Part shown: positions 27,598-36,629 of the stretch, piece by piece
Numbering within the stretch: the stretch's first letter is position 1
Layout: each line of letters begins with the position of its first letter
Assembly: GCA_037481695.1 (NCBI GenBank)
Contig: JBBFLE010000001.1
Location: 440,989 to 504,988, forward strand
Length of the DNA: 64,000 nucleotides
Direction of reading: 5' to 3'
From: a bacterium
GTDB taxonomy: Bacteria > Desulfobacterota > Desulfocorpusculales > Desulfocorpusculum
The notes under the pieces: generated by a model
The model's database searches: none
What the model was told of the DNA's origin: nothing
The model's input: the letters and a program-made list of their open reading frames with translations, nothing else
Program-made: the position numbers and the translations under genes

Positions 27598-27625
27598 AGC
27601 CAAGGCCTCCATAAGCTGGGCAGCC

Positions 27626-27667
27626 CAAGAAGGGACCCGCCTAATGGGAAGGTTGGGTCCCTTCTTG
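27626..27667 (+). terminator. hairpin after the octahaem cytochrome gene
   Basis: CAAGAAGGGACCC and GGGTCCCTTCTTG form a 13-bp perfect stem 28 bases after the stop, with a 16-base loop. The T-tract is poor, so it is a probable but not textbook terminator. Confidence 0.65.
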
Positions 27668-28165
27668 AGTGACTGTTCTCTTCTGCCAGTTTCAACCAAA
27701 AAGCTCCGTTTACTGTGACCCCATCAAGAAGAAACGAGTGCCTTGGCCGCCCCCAGCCACGGTCGGCTTTGGCCCAACACCCCATATGCCTTTGATTTTA
27801 GCCTTTATCACTCACTATCAGTGAATAAACCAGGCCCTGGCATCCCTTATTCATGTCAAGGGCATTGTGATTTCCATTCTCGGGTCCTTTGCTGCTTTAC
27901 ACCCGAGAACAGCCCCATGTGCCTGTGGCTTGGGACCTCAGCACCCAAGCTCACAAATCGTGTGGAATAATCCAAGGCAGGCAATCTACAAGAGGCATGC
28001 CTTTTCCCCGGCATCAGAGCCCTTGGCAGGGGAAAAACTCCCATTCTTTCTCAAACAACCCGACTAATTCCGAGACGGGATGTACGGGCCTGGAGTGATA
28101 AGCCCCACTCTGCATTCATTCAAGCCCAAAGCCATGGCAGACCCAAACTGGGCCCTTCAAGACTA
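27668..28165. other. about 500 bases without a gene
   Basis: The region lies between the cytochrome terminator and the DsrC-like gene (convergent). Several short open frames are present but none resembles a protein family. No RNA gene was recognised. Confidence 0.45.
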
Positions 28166-28501
28166 TCAACAGCTCTTGGGTTGTGGAAGCCCTGCCAGGC
28201 GGTGAATGCTCATGAGACCCTTGGGGAAAAGCTCATGTATCCGCTTTACGCTTTGGTTTATTTGTCTTGAATACTCAGGGGGCATGGGAGAGCGGCCTCT
28301 GCTAAGGAAGAACTCCCTGGCATAATGTATCAGCTCCCTGTGCACCTGGGTGATGAAAAAGATTCCCTCCTCATGGGCGAACCTATCCACAAAATCCCAA
28401 GACCAGCTCTCCGGCGAGACCAAGAACCCCAAGTCGTCCAATTCATAGGGGTGTTTATGCTTTTGTCCATCTGTTTTGGGAAAGAGCCCCTTGCTTTCCA
28501 T
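28166..28501 (-). CDS. DsrC/TusE-like sulfur-carrier protein lacking the upstream Cys
   Basis: The 111-residue protein aligns by eye with DsrC/TusE/RspA proteins. FLVSPESWSWDFVDRFAHEEGI matches the N-terminal helix region, and RIHELFPKGLMSIHRLAGLPQPKSC matches the C-terminal arm. The final Cys (CysA of DsrC) is present, but the position of CysB carries His/Ser, as in TusE- or RspA-type proteins. It could carry sulfur for tRNA thiolation or act as a regulator rather than serve dissimilatory sulfite reductase. The start at 28501 has AGGAG six bases upstream. The gene ends TGT-TGA-TAG, with two successive stops; see findings. Confidence 0.8.
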   Translation of the reverse strand: MESKGLFPKTDGQKHKHPYELDDLGFLVSPESWSWDFVDRFAHEEGIFFITQVHRELIHYAREFFLSRGRSPMPPEYSRQINQSVKRIHELFPKGLMSIHRLAGLPQPKSC

Positions 28502-28651
28502 TCTTTTCTCCTGACTCGCATCATTGAACAATGCGGTCCAACTTGACCATATCCATGGATGAGCTGATCAATGGGCCAATGCGGCCTGATTCACCCTATG
28601 GGGTCCTTTCCTAATCCCAACCTGTTTCCCCAAGTGCCACGACTCCAAGCT

Positions 28652-29839
28652 TCAGTAAAGGGGGCCATTTTCCCCAACGCCGTACAGAGCCCTGATCTTG
28701 GAGATCATTGTCTCTGGCAGATACCTGCCCCAAAGAAGTATGGGCAGGGAGTCGATCTGAGTCTTGGGACTCAGCCCCAAGGAGAAAAGATACTCCACCA
28801 GGAATTCCACATTGGCCGGAATGTAGCCCTTGTAAACCTTTGTGTCCCTCTGGGCCAGGATGCGCTCCTCGTGGATGCAGGAACCCAGCTCTGATTCCAC
28901 CATATCAGGAAAGGTGGAAAACATCACCTCCAGGTAGAGTTCCGGTGATGCATCTTCCAGCCAGGCTCCAATTCCCTTGGCAAGCTCTTGCTCGGGGATC
29001 CCCCTGTTGAGGTAACGCTTCCAGCCTTCTTTTTCCATAAAAGCCTTGCAGACCCCATCCTTGTCCCACCTGTGTTTGAGAACAAAGCTCTTGGCTCGAT
29101 ACTCCCCCTTGTATTCCTCCTTTTCCACCACCTCCCAGTAAGGCCCCTCTTCCAAGAGCTCTTCCAGCCGGGCCAATGTCTGCTGGTCTGCAACAATCTT
29201 TATGCCGCCTATGTCGTTTATGGTCAGGGCCGAGCGATCCATCTGAATCCTTCCGTCCCTGAAACTTTCGGCTATCTCCTTCTCGGCCCGAATGAACTCC
29301 TGGGCCATCTCCTCCTCAGGAGTCAAAAGCAACTCCAAGGGAATACGCAGCACCCTTGCTCTTTCCTCGGCCAGGCGCCTGGCCTTCTGCTGTACCATCT
29401 GAAAGATCCAGTTGGCTATGTAACGATTGGCCTTCTCGGCTATCCTCCTGGGCCTCTTGAGGCGATAAAGCCCCAGGAGTCTCCCGTCCTGATCCAAGGC
29501 CATGACCCCGTTTATGGGCACGTCCTTGTAATAAAACTCGGGCCGCTTCCTGTAGTCCTGGATCAGTTCCATGACCCTGGGGGTCTGCTCCTGGACGCTC
29601 TTGCAAAGGGTCTCCCTGAGTTCCCCCTTGAAGTGGATGCGCTTGAGCTCAAAAGACCCCTGGTGAAAGGCTGCCAGAAGTTTCCGGATGATAGCCTCCA
29701 GAGTTTCCCCTAGCACGAATCCGTCGCAAATCAGAGTTCGGGTAATCAACAGGCCATCATCGGGCTCCAGCCTTGCACAAAGCCATCTTCTTGTGAGCTC
29801 AAAAAGCTGCTCTCTGTGCACAAATCCGCTTAAATACAT
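28652..29839 (-). CDS. unknown protein with a RelA/SpoT-like central region
   Basis: The 395-residue protein is soluble and not recognised at family level. The central part suggests a nucleotidyltransferase of the RelA/SpoT type. ALTINDIGGIKIVAD (about residues 206-220) parallels the DxxGxRI strand, YKGEYRAKSFVLKHRW parallels the GYRSLHL strand, and LYLEVMFSTFPDMVESELGS parallels the EIQIRT...E helix. Around it are charged helices such as QQKARRLAEERARVL. No HD hydrolase motif is seen. If correct, it would be a single-domain (p)ppGpp-like synthetase or a toxin; the resemblance is by eye only. It lies 18 bases after the RND pump gene on the same strand. Confidence 0.5.
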   Translation of the reverse strand: MYLSGFVHREQLFELTRRWLCARLEPDDGLLITRTLICDGFVLGETLEAIIRKLLAAFHQGSFELKRIHFKGELRETLCKSVQEQTPRVMELIQDYRKRPEFYYKDVPINGVMALDQDGRLLGLYRLKRPRRIAEKANRYIANWIFQMVQQKARRLAEERARVLRIPLELLLTPEEEMAQEFIRAEKEIAESFRDGRIQMDRSALTINDIGGIKIVADQQTLARLEELLEEGPYWEVVEKEEYKGEYRAKSFVLKHRWDKDGVCKAFMEKEGWKRYLNRGIPEQELAKGIGAWLEDASPELYLEVMFSTFPDMVESELGSCIHEERILAQRDTKVYKGYIPANVEFLVEYLFSLGLSPKTQIDSLPILLWGRYLPETMISKIRALYGVGENGPLY

Positions 29840-29857
29840 GGGGTTTGCCCGCTCCTG

Positions 29858-32800
29858 TCAGCAACTCTGTCCTGATAGGCCCTTTTCCATGCCGCTACCG
29901 TAAACAATGGAAACAAGCACTGGAACCAGGATCAAAGTGAGCAGAGTGGATATCCCGAGCCCGAATATCACCGCCACTGCCATGGGGCCCCACCATTGGG
30001 AGGATTCTCCGCCGATATCCCATCTGAAGGTCGTGAAATCAAAGCTGACCCCCGTAGCCATGGGCAAGAGCCCCAGTATGGTGGTAATAGCTGTAAGCAA
30101 CACGGGTCTTAAGCGAGCCAGTCCGGTCTGGATGAGGGCCTCTTGGCAACCAAGCCCTCTTTCCATTAGCTGGCGATGGTAATCGATGAGAACTATGGCA
30201 TTGTTCACCACCACTCCTGCCAGGCTTATTACCCCAATACCCGTCATTATGACGCCAAAGGGCATTTTGCACAGGAGCAAACCTGTGAACACCCCTATGA
30301 GGGAAAGCAAAACCGTGCTCATTATCACAAGGGGGATCTTGAATGAGTCGAACTGGATCACAAGGATCAGAAGTATCAGGAATACAGCCCCTACAAAAGC
30401 TTTACTGAGAAAGTCCTTGGCCTTGTCCTGCTCTTGTTGCTCTCCAGTGAAACGAAACCTGTATCCCCTTGGCCATTGCAGTTGTTGAAGCCGGCTATTT
30501 ATGTCCCGTATCACATCATTGGCCAGTCTTCCCGATACATTGCCTGAGATTGTGACCACCCTTTTTTGATCCAGGCGCTGTATGGCCCCCAACCCTGTGC
30601 TCAGGGATATAGTGGCTACGCTGGTCAAGGGAATTGGTTCCCCCTTGGGCCCTGATATGGTGAGTCTCTTTAGGCTTTCCAGGGAATGACGGTCCTTCTC
30701 AGGAAGCCTGGCCAAGATATCATACTCCTCTTTTCCTTCCCTGAAGACCCCAACTTTGGCTCCCCGCACCGCAGCCTTTACCGTGTAGGCAATGGTGTAT
30801 GTGTCCAGCCCCAAGAGTGCGGCTTTCTCCTTGTCCACTCGGATAGTGATCTCGGGTTTTCCCTTGACGAAGTTGTCCTTTAGATCCACCAGCCCCGGGA
30901 TGTCCCTGATCTCTTTCCTGACCGAGGCTGCCAACTCCCCGAGCACTTGGATCTCCTCTCCTGAGATCTCTATGTTCACTGGAGGACCCGTGGGAGGGCC
31001 GTGCTTTTCTTTTTCCACTTGGAGTTCTGCGCCCTTTACAAGAGATGTGAGACGGTTTCTTATCTCATCCACGACCTGGGATGAAGGCCTGCTGCGCTGG
31101 TGGATATCCACGAAGTCCAGGGCTACCCGGTTTATGTGGGTCCCTGTACCTCCCTGAGAAAAAGGATCCCCGCCCACTGAGCCGATATTGCTCACCACAA
31201 ATTTTATGTCGGGGTATTCCATCACAACCTTTTCCACCTGGGAAACCAGTGCATCTGAGGCATCTAGGTTGGTGCCCTCGGGGGCCTTCAGATACACGAA
31301 GGCATGTTTTGGTTCCACCTCAGGGAAGAACTCAACCCCCTTGCCCAATAATCCGAAAAGAGTCCCGGAGCCCCCCAAGGCCACCACTGCGCTGCCCAGC
31401 ACCACCCATCTGTGTTTCAAGGCCCAAACTAGGCTTCTTACGTAGAGTCTTTTGATCCAAGGGAGATTTCCTTCCTTGGCCCTGCCAGAGGTTTTGGGTC
31501 TCGCCGACTGATACCTGGCAGAGAGCACAGGATTTATGACTAGTGCCACAAAGAGCGAGCCCGAAAGTGCCAGGATCCCTGTCAGGGGAAGAAAGTACAT
31601 GAACTTGCCCATTATCCCAGGCCAAAACATCATGGGAAAGAAAGCTCCCAGGGTGGTCAGCGTGGAGGTTATTACTGGCCAGGCCACCTCATCCGTGGCA
31701 TCCCTGGCTGCTTGAAGGCGACCCTTGCCTTCCTCCATGTGGCGGTAGATGTTCTCCACGATAACGATTCCGTTGTCCACCAGCATGCCCAGTGCCAGGA
31801 CCAGTGAGAACAGAACTACCATGTTGAGGGTAATACCCATGGCCCAAAGAAGAAGAAAAGTGATGAACATGGAGTATGGAATGGCGAAGGAGATGAAGAT
31901 AGCCGAGCGAGCATTCACGAAAACAAAGATCACCGCCAGAACCAGTATGAGACCCGAAATGATGTTGTTTTCCAGGTCAGCCACCATGAGCCTCACATCC
32001 TCAGACATGTCAGAAGTGAGGTCCAGTTTGAGGGAAGGCGGCATTACAGAGCTCATCTCCTTTACCACCTGTTTCACCTCATCTGTGATCCTGATAATGT
32101 TCTCCCCGCTTCTTTTGAGCACTGCCACTGTTACGCTGGGCCGGCCGTTGAGACGACTCCTTGTAAGGGGATCCTGGTGACTGTCCTGGATCGTGGCCAC
32201 ATCTCTCAGGTATATGGGCTTTCCATTTTGCACAAAGGCCACCAGGGAAAATATCTCTGCAGGGTGCTTGAAATCCTCGGGCACCCGCACCAGATATCTT
32301 CCTAGACCTATGTCCATGCTGCCCCCGGGCATGTTCACATTGCCTTTCTGCACTGCCCCGATGAGGCTTGAGAAAGGCACGTTGTAAGCAGCCACCCTGT
32401 CCAGATCAAACTCCACATGTATCTCTCGCTGGAGCCCACCCGTGACTCTGGCCTCCAGAACCCCTGGAATACTCTCTATCCTGTCCTTCAGCTCGTCTGC
32501 GAAGGTCTTGAGCCTCTTTAAGCTGAAGGGTCCGGAAAGCACCACCCTGATCACCGGGATATCTGAGAAATTAACCTCCTTGATCACCGGATCGTCGGGT
32601 AGATCAGCGGGCAGATCAGCTTTGGCCTGATCCACCTTGTCGCGTACCTTTTGGACAGCGTCATCCAGATTGACCTTGGGCAAAAACTTCACAGCCACGG
32701 TGGAGATTCCTTCGGCTGAGGTGGAGCGGATCTCCTCCACATCAGCTATTCCCTTTAGCTTTCTTTCTATGGGAATGGTGACAAGCTTCTCCATGTCCTC

Positions 32801-32968
32801 CGGGGCCACGCCCTCATATGTTGTGGTCACGAAGACATAAGGAATGGGGATATCCGGGAAGGACTCCCTGGGAAGGACCTTGTAAGAGAAAAGTCCACCT
32901 ATTACCAGAAAAACCAAAAGCGCCAGCACGGCTGACTGACGCTTCAGAGCCCATCGGTTGATCATCAT
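29858..32968 (-). CDS. RND efflux permease (AcrB/HAE-type)
   Basis: The 1036-residue proton-driven inner-membrane pump begins with the classic RND N-terminus (VLPRESFPDIPIPYVFVTTTYEGVAPEDME region). About twelve hydrophobic segments and two large periplasmic loops are seen. VLALGMLVDNGIVIVENIYRH holds the TM4 Asp of the proton relay, and GVVVNNAIVLIDY is its TM10 counterpart. It works with the adaptor encoded upstream, whose stop overlaps the ATG (ATGA). No outer-membrane channel gene is nearby. The substrate is unknown. Confidence 0.95.
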   Translation of the reverse strand: MMINRWALKRQSAVLALLVFLVIGGLFSYKVLPRESFPDIPIPYVFVTTTYEGVAPEDMEKLVTIPIERKLKGIADVEEIRSTSAEGISTVAVKFLPKVNLDDAVQKVRDKVDQAKADLPADLPDDPVIKEVNFSDIPVIRVVLSGPFSLKRLKTFADELKDRIESIPGVLEARVTGGLQREIHVEFDLDRVAAYNVPFSSLIGAVQKGNVNMPGGSMDIGLGRYLVRVPEDFKHPAEIFSLVAFVQNGKPIYLRDVATIQDSHQDPLTRSRLNGRPSVTVAVLKRSGENIIRITDEVKQVVKEMSSVMPPSLKLDLTSDMSEDVRLMVADLENNIISGLILVLAVIFVFVNARSAIFISFAIPYSMFITFLLLWAMGITLNMVVLFSLVLALGMLVDNGIVIVENIYRHMEEGKGRLQAARDATDEVAWPVITSTLTTLGAFFPMMFWPGIMGKFMYFLPLTGILALSGSLFVALVINPVLSARYQSARPKTSGRAKEGNLPWIKRLYVRSLVWALKHRWVVLGSAVVALGGSGTLFGLLGKGVEFFPEVEPKHAFVYLKAPEGTNLDASDALVSQVEKVVMEYPDIKFVVSNIGSVGGDPFSQGGTGTHINRVALDFVDIHQRSRPSSQVVDEIRNRLTSLVKGAELQVEKEKHGPPTGPPVNIEISGEEIQVLGELAASVRKEIRDIPGLVDLKDNFVKGKPEITIRVDKEKAALLGLDTYTIAYTVKAAVRGAKVGVFREGKEEYDILARLPEKDRHSLESLKRLTISGPKGEPIPLTSVATISLSTGLGAIQRLDQKRVVTISGNVSGRLANDVIRDINSRLQQLQWPRGYRFRFTGEQQEQDKAKDFLSKAFVGAVFLILLILVIQFDSFKIPLVIMSTVLLSLIGVFTGLLLCKMPFGVIMTGIGVISLAGVVVNNAIVLIDYHRQLMERGLGCQEALIQTGLARLRPVLLTAITTILGLLPMATGVSFDFTTFRWDIGGESSQWWGPMAVAVIFGLGISTLLTLILVPVLVSIVYGSGMEKGLSGQSC

Positions 32969-34011
32969 TGCACCTGGACCTGCATGCCCTCTTCCACCTC
33001 GGCCTGCCCTGAGACAATCACCCTCTCGCCAGCACTGAGGCCGCTGGTGATCTGCACCCTGTCTCCCTCTATGATTCCTATGGAAACCGTTCTGGCAGAA
33101 GCCACCCCGTCTTTCTCCACGAAGAGCACCCTTTCACCCCCCTTGTTGACTATGGCAAAAAGGGGAACAGCCAAGGCGTCGTTCACCTCGCGCCTGAGCA
33201 ATCCTACGCGCGCTATCATACCCGGGCGGATCTCCTGGGCTGGATTGTCCACCACCACCTGAACCTGGAACGTCTTGGTGGCAGGGTCTGCCTTGTAAGC
33301 CACAAAATCCACCTTTCCCCAAAGCCTCTTGTCTGGCAGCGCGTCTATGCCCACCAGGGCCTGCTGGCCGGGTTTCAGGAATCTTACATCCATCTCCGGC
33401 ACATTTAGCTGAATCTTGATCTTTTCCACATTCACCAGATCCAGGAAGGGAGCACCCCTGGCCACGTACTCACCTGCATCAACGTAAAGATGGTTCACTA
33501 CCCCAGAGATGGGCGCCTTTAGGAACCCCCTTTCGTATTCCACCTGGGCCTGCCTCAGGTTGGTCTCGGCCAGAGCCAGCTCCGTGGCTGCCCTGTCCAG
33601 TTCCTCTTTGGAGATGATGCTTCTTTGAAACAGAGACTCCCTTCTTCTGAAAAGCTCATCGGCCAGATTGAAAGAGGCCTTGGCCCTGTCCAGGGCAGCC
33701 TTGCGGGCAGCCACATCTATTCGAGCCAGAAGTTCTCCTTTCCTTACCGCCTGGCCTTCCTTGGGCCCTATCCACTCCACAAGACCGTCCATGTCCGAGG
33801 AGACCCTGACATCCTCCCAGGCCCTGGTCTCTCCGGGCAAAACCAGCACGTCCTTCATGCTGGTGGGCTGCACCTCCAAAACAGAGACTCTCACAAGGGC
33901 AGGCTTGGAGGCCTGGGACTGACCCGCTACGTTGCTCTCGGATTTTTCGCAGGCAACCAGCACAAAGCTCAAGAATGCCCCTGTCAAGAAACTGCAAAGA
34001 AATTTCTTCAT
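32965..34011 (-). CDS. RND periplasmic adaptor (membrane fusion protein), lipoprotein
   Basis: The 348-residue protein has a lipobox, LSFVLVAC, near residue 20, so it is probably anchored by a lipid-modified Cys. The barrel-sandwich and helical hairpin of HlyD/AcrA adaptors are visible: VEWIGPKEGQAVRKGELLARID, a coiled-coil region with SLFQRSIISKEELDRAATELALAE, and APISGVVNHLYVDAGEYV. The start at 34011 lies four bases after the TetR stop. It bridges the RND pump to an outer-membrane channel encoded elsewhere. Confidence 0.95.
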   Translation of the reverse strand: MKKFLCSFLTGAFLSFVLVACEKSESNVAGQSQASKPALVRVSVLEVQPTSMKDVLVLPGETRAWEDVRVSSDMDGLVEWIGPKEGQAVRKGELLARIDVAARKAALDRAKASFNLADELFRRRESLFQRSIISKEELDRAATELALAETNLRQAQVEYERGFLKAPISGVVNHLYVDAGEYVARGAPFLDLVNVEKIKIQLNVPEMDVRFLKPGQQALVGIDALPDKRLWGKVDFVAYKADPATKTFQVQVVVDNPAQEIRPGMIARVGLLRREVNDALAVPLFAIVNKGGERVLFVEKDGVASARTVSIGIIEGDRVQITSGLSAGERVIVSGQAEVEEGMQVQVQ

Positions 34012-34015
34012 TATT

Positions 34016-34624
34016 TCATCCTCGCTGGGAAACCAGCCCCTCCATGGCAAGCCTCACCAACCTATCCATGCGACCAGGCTCGGCGTTTTGGGGGTAGCAT
34101 TGATCCAGATCGATGCAAAGGCTAAGCACGGCCAGCAGGAGCAAGGCCACATCCGAGGGATTCCTCACCTCAAGCTCGCCTCTTTCCATGCCTTGCTGAG
34201 CCAGGAGGGCCAGGGTCTGTGTCATGCGCCTGGGAAAGGATTCCAGATCAAAACTGGGCATGGCTCCATTGGAAGCGGAAAAGGCCAGCCGGTGCAAGAG
34301 CCTGAAAAGGTGAGGCCTTTGGGTTACCTCATGGTAGATCTCCCTGAACAGGGCAATTACCCTCTCGCGCACGCTGCCCTCTGTGGAAAGGGCCCTTTGC
34401 AAGAGCTCTTCTTGCCTCTTGCTAGCCTCCTCCAGTATGGCCTTGAACAATCCCTCCTTGCTGCCGAAGTAGTAGTAGAGAACGGGTTTGGTGACACCCG
34501 CTCCTGCCACTATCTCAGCCACAGAACAGGCAGAGTAGCCCTTGATGGAAAACATCTCGGTGGCAACCCCAAGGATCTTCTCCCTCGTGCCTTTGCCCCG
34601 AGAAGACTTAAGCAACCCTCCCAT
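34016..34624 (-). CDS. TetR family repressor of the RND operon
   Basis: The 202-residue regulator has an N-terminal helix-turn-helix: FSIKGYSACSVAEIVAGAGVTKPVLYYYFGSKEGLFKAIL (shown here as the recognisable TetR pattern, about residues 24-63; key residues are GxxxxSVxEI, AGV and YYYFGSKE). The ligand domain follows. GGAGG six bases before 34624 sets the start, which also keeps the operator palindrome outside the gene. It is the first gene of the adaptor-pump operon and most likely represses it. Confidence 0.93.
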   Translation of the reverse strand: MGGLLKSSRGKGTREKILGVATEMFSIKGYSACSVAEIVAGAGVTKPVLYYYFGSKEGLFKAILEEASKRQEELLQRALSTEGSVRERVIALFREIYHEVTQRPHLFRLLHRLAFSASNGAMPSFDLESFPRRMTQTLALLAQQGMERGELEVRNPSDVALLLLAVLSLCIDLDQCYPQNAEPGRMDRLVRLAMEGLVSQRG

Positions 34625-34651
34625 TCTCGACCTCCAAGAAGTCCTGAACTT

Positions 34652-34673
34652 TAATTTACCGATCGGTAAATTA
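34652..34673. promoter_or_regulatory. TetR-type operator palindrome
   Basis: A perfect 22-base palindrome with half-site TAATTTACCGA stands 28 bases before the TetR start. TTTACC/GGTAAA with a short centre is typical of TetR operators (TTTACCGATCGGTAAA core). It would allow autorepression and control of the pump. Confidence 0.85.
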
Positions 34674-35014
34674 TGTGTCAAGGCCAGAATTCCCCCTTGC
34701 CTGGCCGGTGAAAGCCCTTCATCTGGCCCGCATCATTGGAGATTAACTGAAAAGAGCTCATCTGGGCTCATTAATGCTCAAGTAAAGCCTCATTTCCCCC
34801 CATCAGCTCCTTACCCCATGTGAGCCTGAAAACGCGTTGAGATTCCGTGGGCTTGGGCCCTAGCTTTCAAGCTCACCGGTCCCTAGGGGGATCTGGGCTA
34901 GAATGGTACAAAGGTGGTCCATCAAATTGGGCTTGCCTTTTAGAACCCATCATGATGGGTGAGGAGGCCCAAAGCATTTTTTGTGAGGTATGCCTCGAAG
35001 GGAACCCTTTGGCT
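34674..35014. other. intergenic region, nothing recognised
   Basis: About 340 bases lie between the tetR promoter and the end of the QueG-like gene. The promoter of the RND operon probably extends into its left end. No gene is seen. Confidence 0.4.
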
Positions 35015-35890
35015 TCAGGCCCCATCTTGGGGAGCGGGTATCTTCTCCTCGCAAGGCACCAGGGTTTGGCAAAGTCCGCAACCATATCCGTCAAAGCCGT
35101 AATTGGCCTGTACGTACTGTCTGGTTGCAGGCCTTAAATGAGCCACGCATTTCCTCTTGTCATGACCTGCGGGGCTTAGAGCCCCCACCGGGCATCTGGG
35201 AATACACTTGCCGCAGGTGGCTCTGCTGAAAAACAGGCAGTATTCATGATGATCCGTGTAGGATCTCTCCGAAGGGGTCAAATCAATGCAGGCCACCACC
35301 GATCCCAGCCGCACGGCCTTGCCCAAAGGGGTGATCAATCCGTCGCAAAGCCCAAAGGTGCCCAGGCCGGCCACAAATGCCGCATGCCTCTCGGACCAGG
35401 TTGAAGCAAAGACAAATTTTTCGGATTCCATTCTGCGAAACTCCGGGCAAAGCACAGGAGCCAGGGCCTTGTAGCCTCTTTTTTCCAGCTCTGAGACCAC
35501 ATGTCTTCTGATCTTGTCATTGAACTCTTCCCCGAAGATCCTGGCCCTTGCCCAGCGTTCTGAGGGATAAACCTGCTGGGCCCTGTTGTCTTTGCGTGTG
35601 GCCTCGGTTTGGGGTAGCACCCAGGATATGACCCTCAGGTCGCGGGCCTCAACCTCCTCGCCCGGATAATGCAGCCTGAAGATCTCCAAAGGGGTCCAGT
35701 GAAAAGGGCCCACATATTGCTTCATGGACTCAAAAAGGGGATCCTCCCCCAGGGCAACCCCCACCAAGGGCGCATCAAAGGCCCTTTCTTTGAAAGAGCC
35801 CCCCAAGATGTTCTCCGGGGAGGAGCTTACAAATTCCACAATCATGGACTCCACCCATGAAATGGGTTTTTGCCCAAGGTTTTTTCTCAT
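35015..35890 (-). CDS. QueG-like iron-sulfur protein (epoxyqueuosine reductase relative)
   Basis: The 291-residue protein has a C-terminal double-cluster ferredoxin region: CGKCIPRCPVGAL, then a second group in GYGCGLCQTLVPCE. The preceding part has VFASTWSERHAAFVAGLGTFGLCDGLITPLGKAVRLGSVV in short pieces typical of the QueG/reductive-dehalogenase-like family (AGLGxxGxxxxLxTPxxGxxxRxGxV). True QueG is about 350 residues with a HEAT tail, which is absent here, so this is probably a paralogue of unknown substrate. It stands alone, with a normal ribosome-binding site (AGGAAAG). Confidence 0.82.
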   Translation of the reverse strand: MRKNLGQKPISWVESMIVEFVSSSPENILGGSFKERAFDAPLVGVALGEDPLFESMKQYVGPFHWTPLEIFRLHYPGEEVEARDLRVISWVLPQTEATRKDNRAQQVYPSERWARARIFGEEFNDKIRRHVVSELEKRGYKALAPVLCPEFRRMESEKFVFASTWSERHAAFVAGLGTFGLCDGLITPLGKAVRLGSVVACIDLTPSERSYTDHHEYCLFFSRATCGKCIPRCPVGALSPAGHDKRKCVAHLRPATRQYVQANYGFDGYGCGLCQTLVPCEEKIPAPQDGA

Positions 35891-35939
35891 GAGATGTCTT
35901 TCCTCCTAATGAATTGGCTGGCAAAGATTTCAAATCCTT

Positions 35940-36629
35940 TCAAAGTGCCTTTGTTTTTTCAGGGTAATCGCAAAGCTCCCTGATGGAGCATCTGGGGCAC
36001 CTGGGTTTTCTGGCCAGGCATGTTTTCCTTCCATGCCATATCAGAAGATTGCAAAGCCTGGCCCAATCCTCTTGGGGAGCCAGTTCCATGAGGTCGAATT
36101 CTATGCCCACTGGATCACGCTTGTCGCTAAGCCCTATCCTGCCAGCCAGCCTCTGGACATGGGTATCTACTACTATGCCCGGGACCCCGTAGGCTTCTGA
36201 GAGAACCAAGTTGGCGGTCTTTCTGCCCACACCAGGCAAGCTGACCAATTCCTCCAGGGTCCGAGGCACCTGCCCCCCGAACCTATCCATCAGGTGCTGG
36301 CCTATTCCCTTCAAGGTCTTGGCCTTCTGACGGAAAAACCCCGTGGGTCTTATCTCTTCCTCGAGCCTGCCCAGATCTGCGTGGGCGTAATCCTGGGCCT
36401 TCTTGTAAGACTTAAAGAGTCTTGCCGTGACCTGGTTGACTCTCTCATCTGTGCACTGGGCAGAAAGTACGGTGGCCACAAGCAGTTGAAGGGGGTCTTG
36501 AAAGCTCAAGGCAGTTCTCGCATCCGGGTAATCTCGCTCCAGCCTCTCCAAGATGGCTTTCACACGACTTTGCAATTCCTCCAAAGAGCTCGATTTATGA
36601 GCTTTTTGTCTTGGGAGCTTTTGAGCCAC
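35940..36629 (-). CDS. nth: endonuclease III
   Basis: The 229-residue base-excision-repair glycosylase/AP lyase has a helix-hairpin-helix LVSLPGVGRKTANLVL with the catalytic Lys, and VVDTHVQRLAGRIGL with the catalytic Asp. The 4Fe-4S cluster is CLARKPRCPRCSIRELC (Cys spacing 6-2-5). It opens with a GTG at 36629 preceded by GGAGG at five bases. This start lies inside the 3' end of the kinase gene (about 35-base overlap). It removes oxidised pyrimidines from DNA. Confidence 0.94.
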   Translation of the reverse strand: MAQKLPRQKAHKSSSLEELQSRVKAILERLERDYPDARTALSFQDPLQLLVATVLSAQCTDERVNQVTARLFKSYKKAQDYAHADLGRLEEEIRPTGFFRQKAKTLKGIGQHLMDRFGGQVPRTLEELVSLPGVGRKTANLVLSEAYGVPGIVVDTHVQRLAGRIGLSDKRDPVGIEFDLMELAPQEDWARLCNLLIWHGRKTCLARKPRCPRCSIRELCDYPEKTKAL

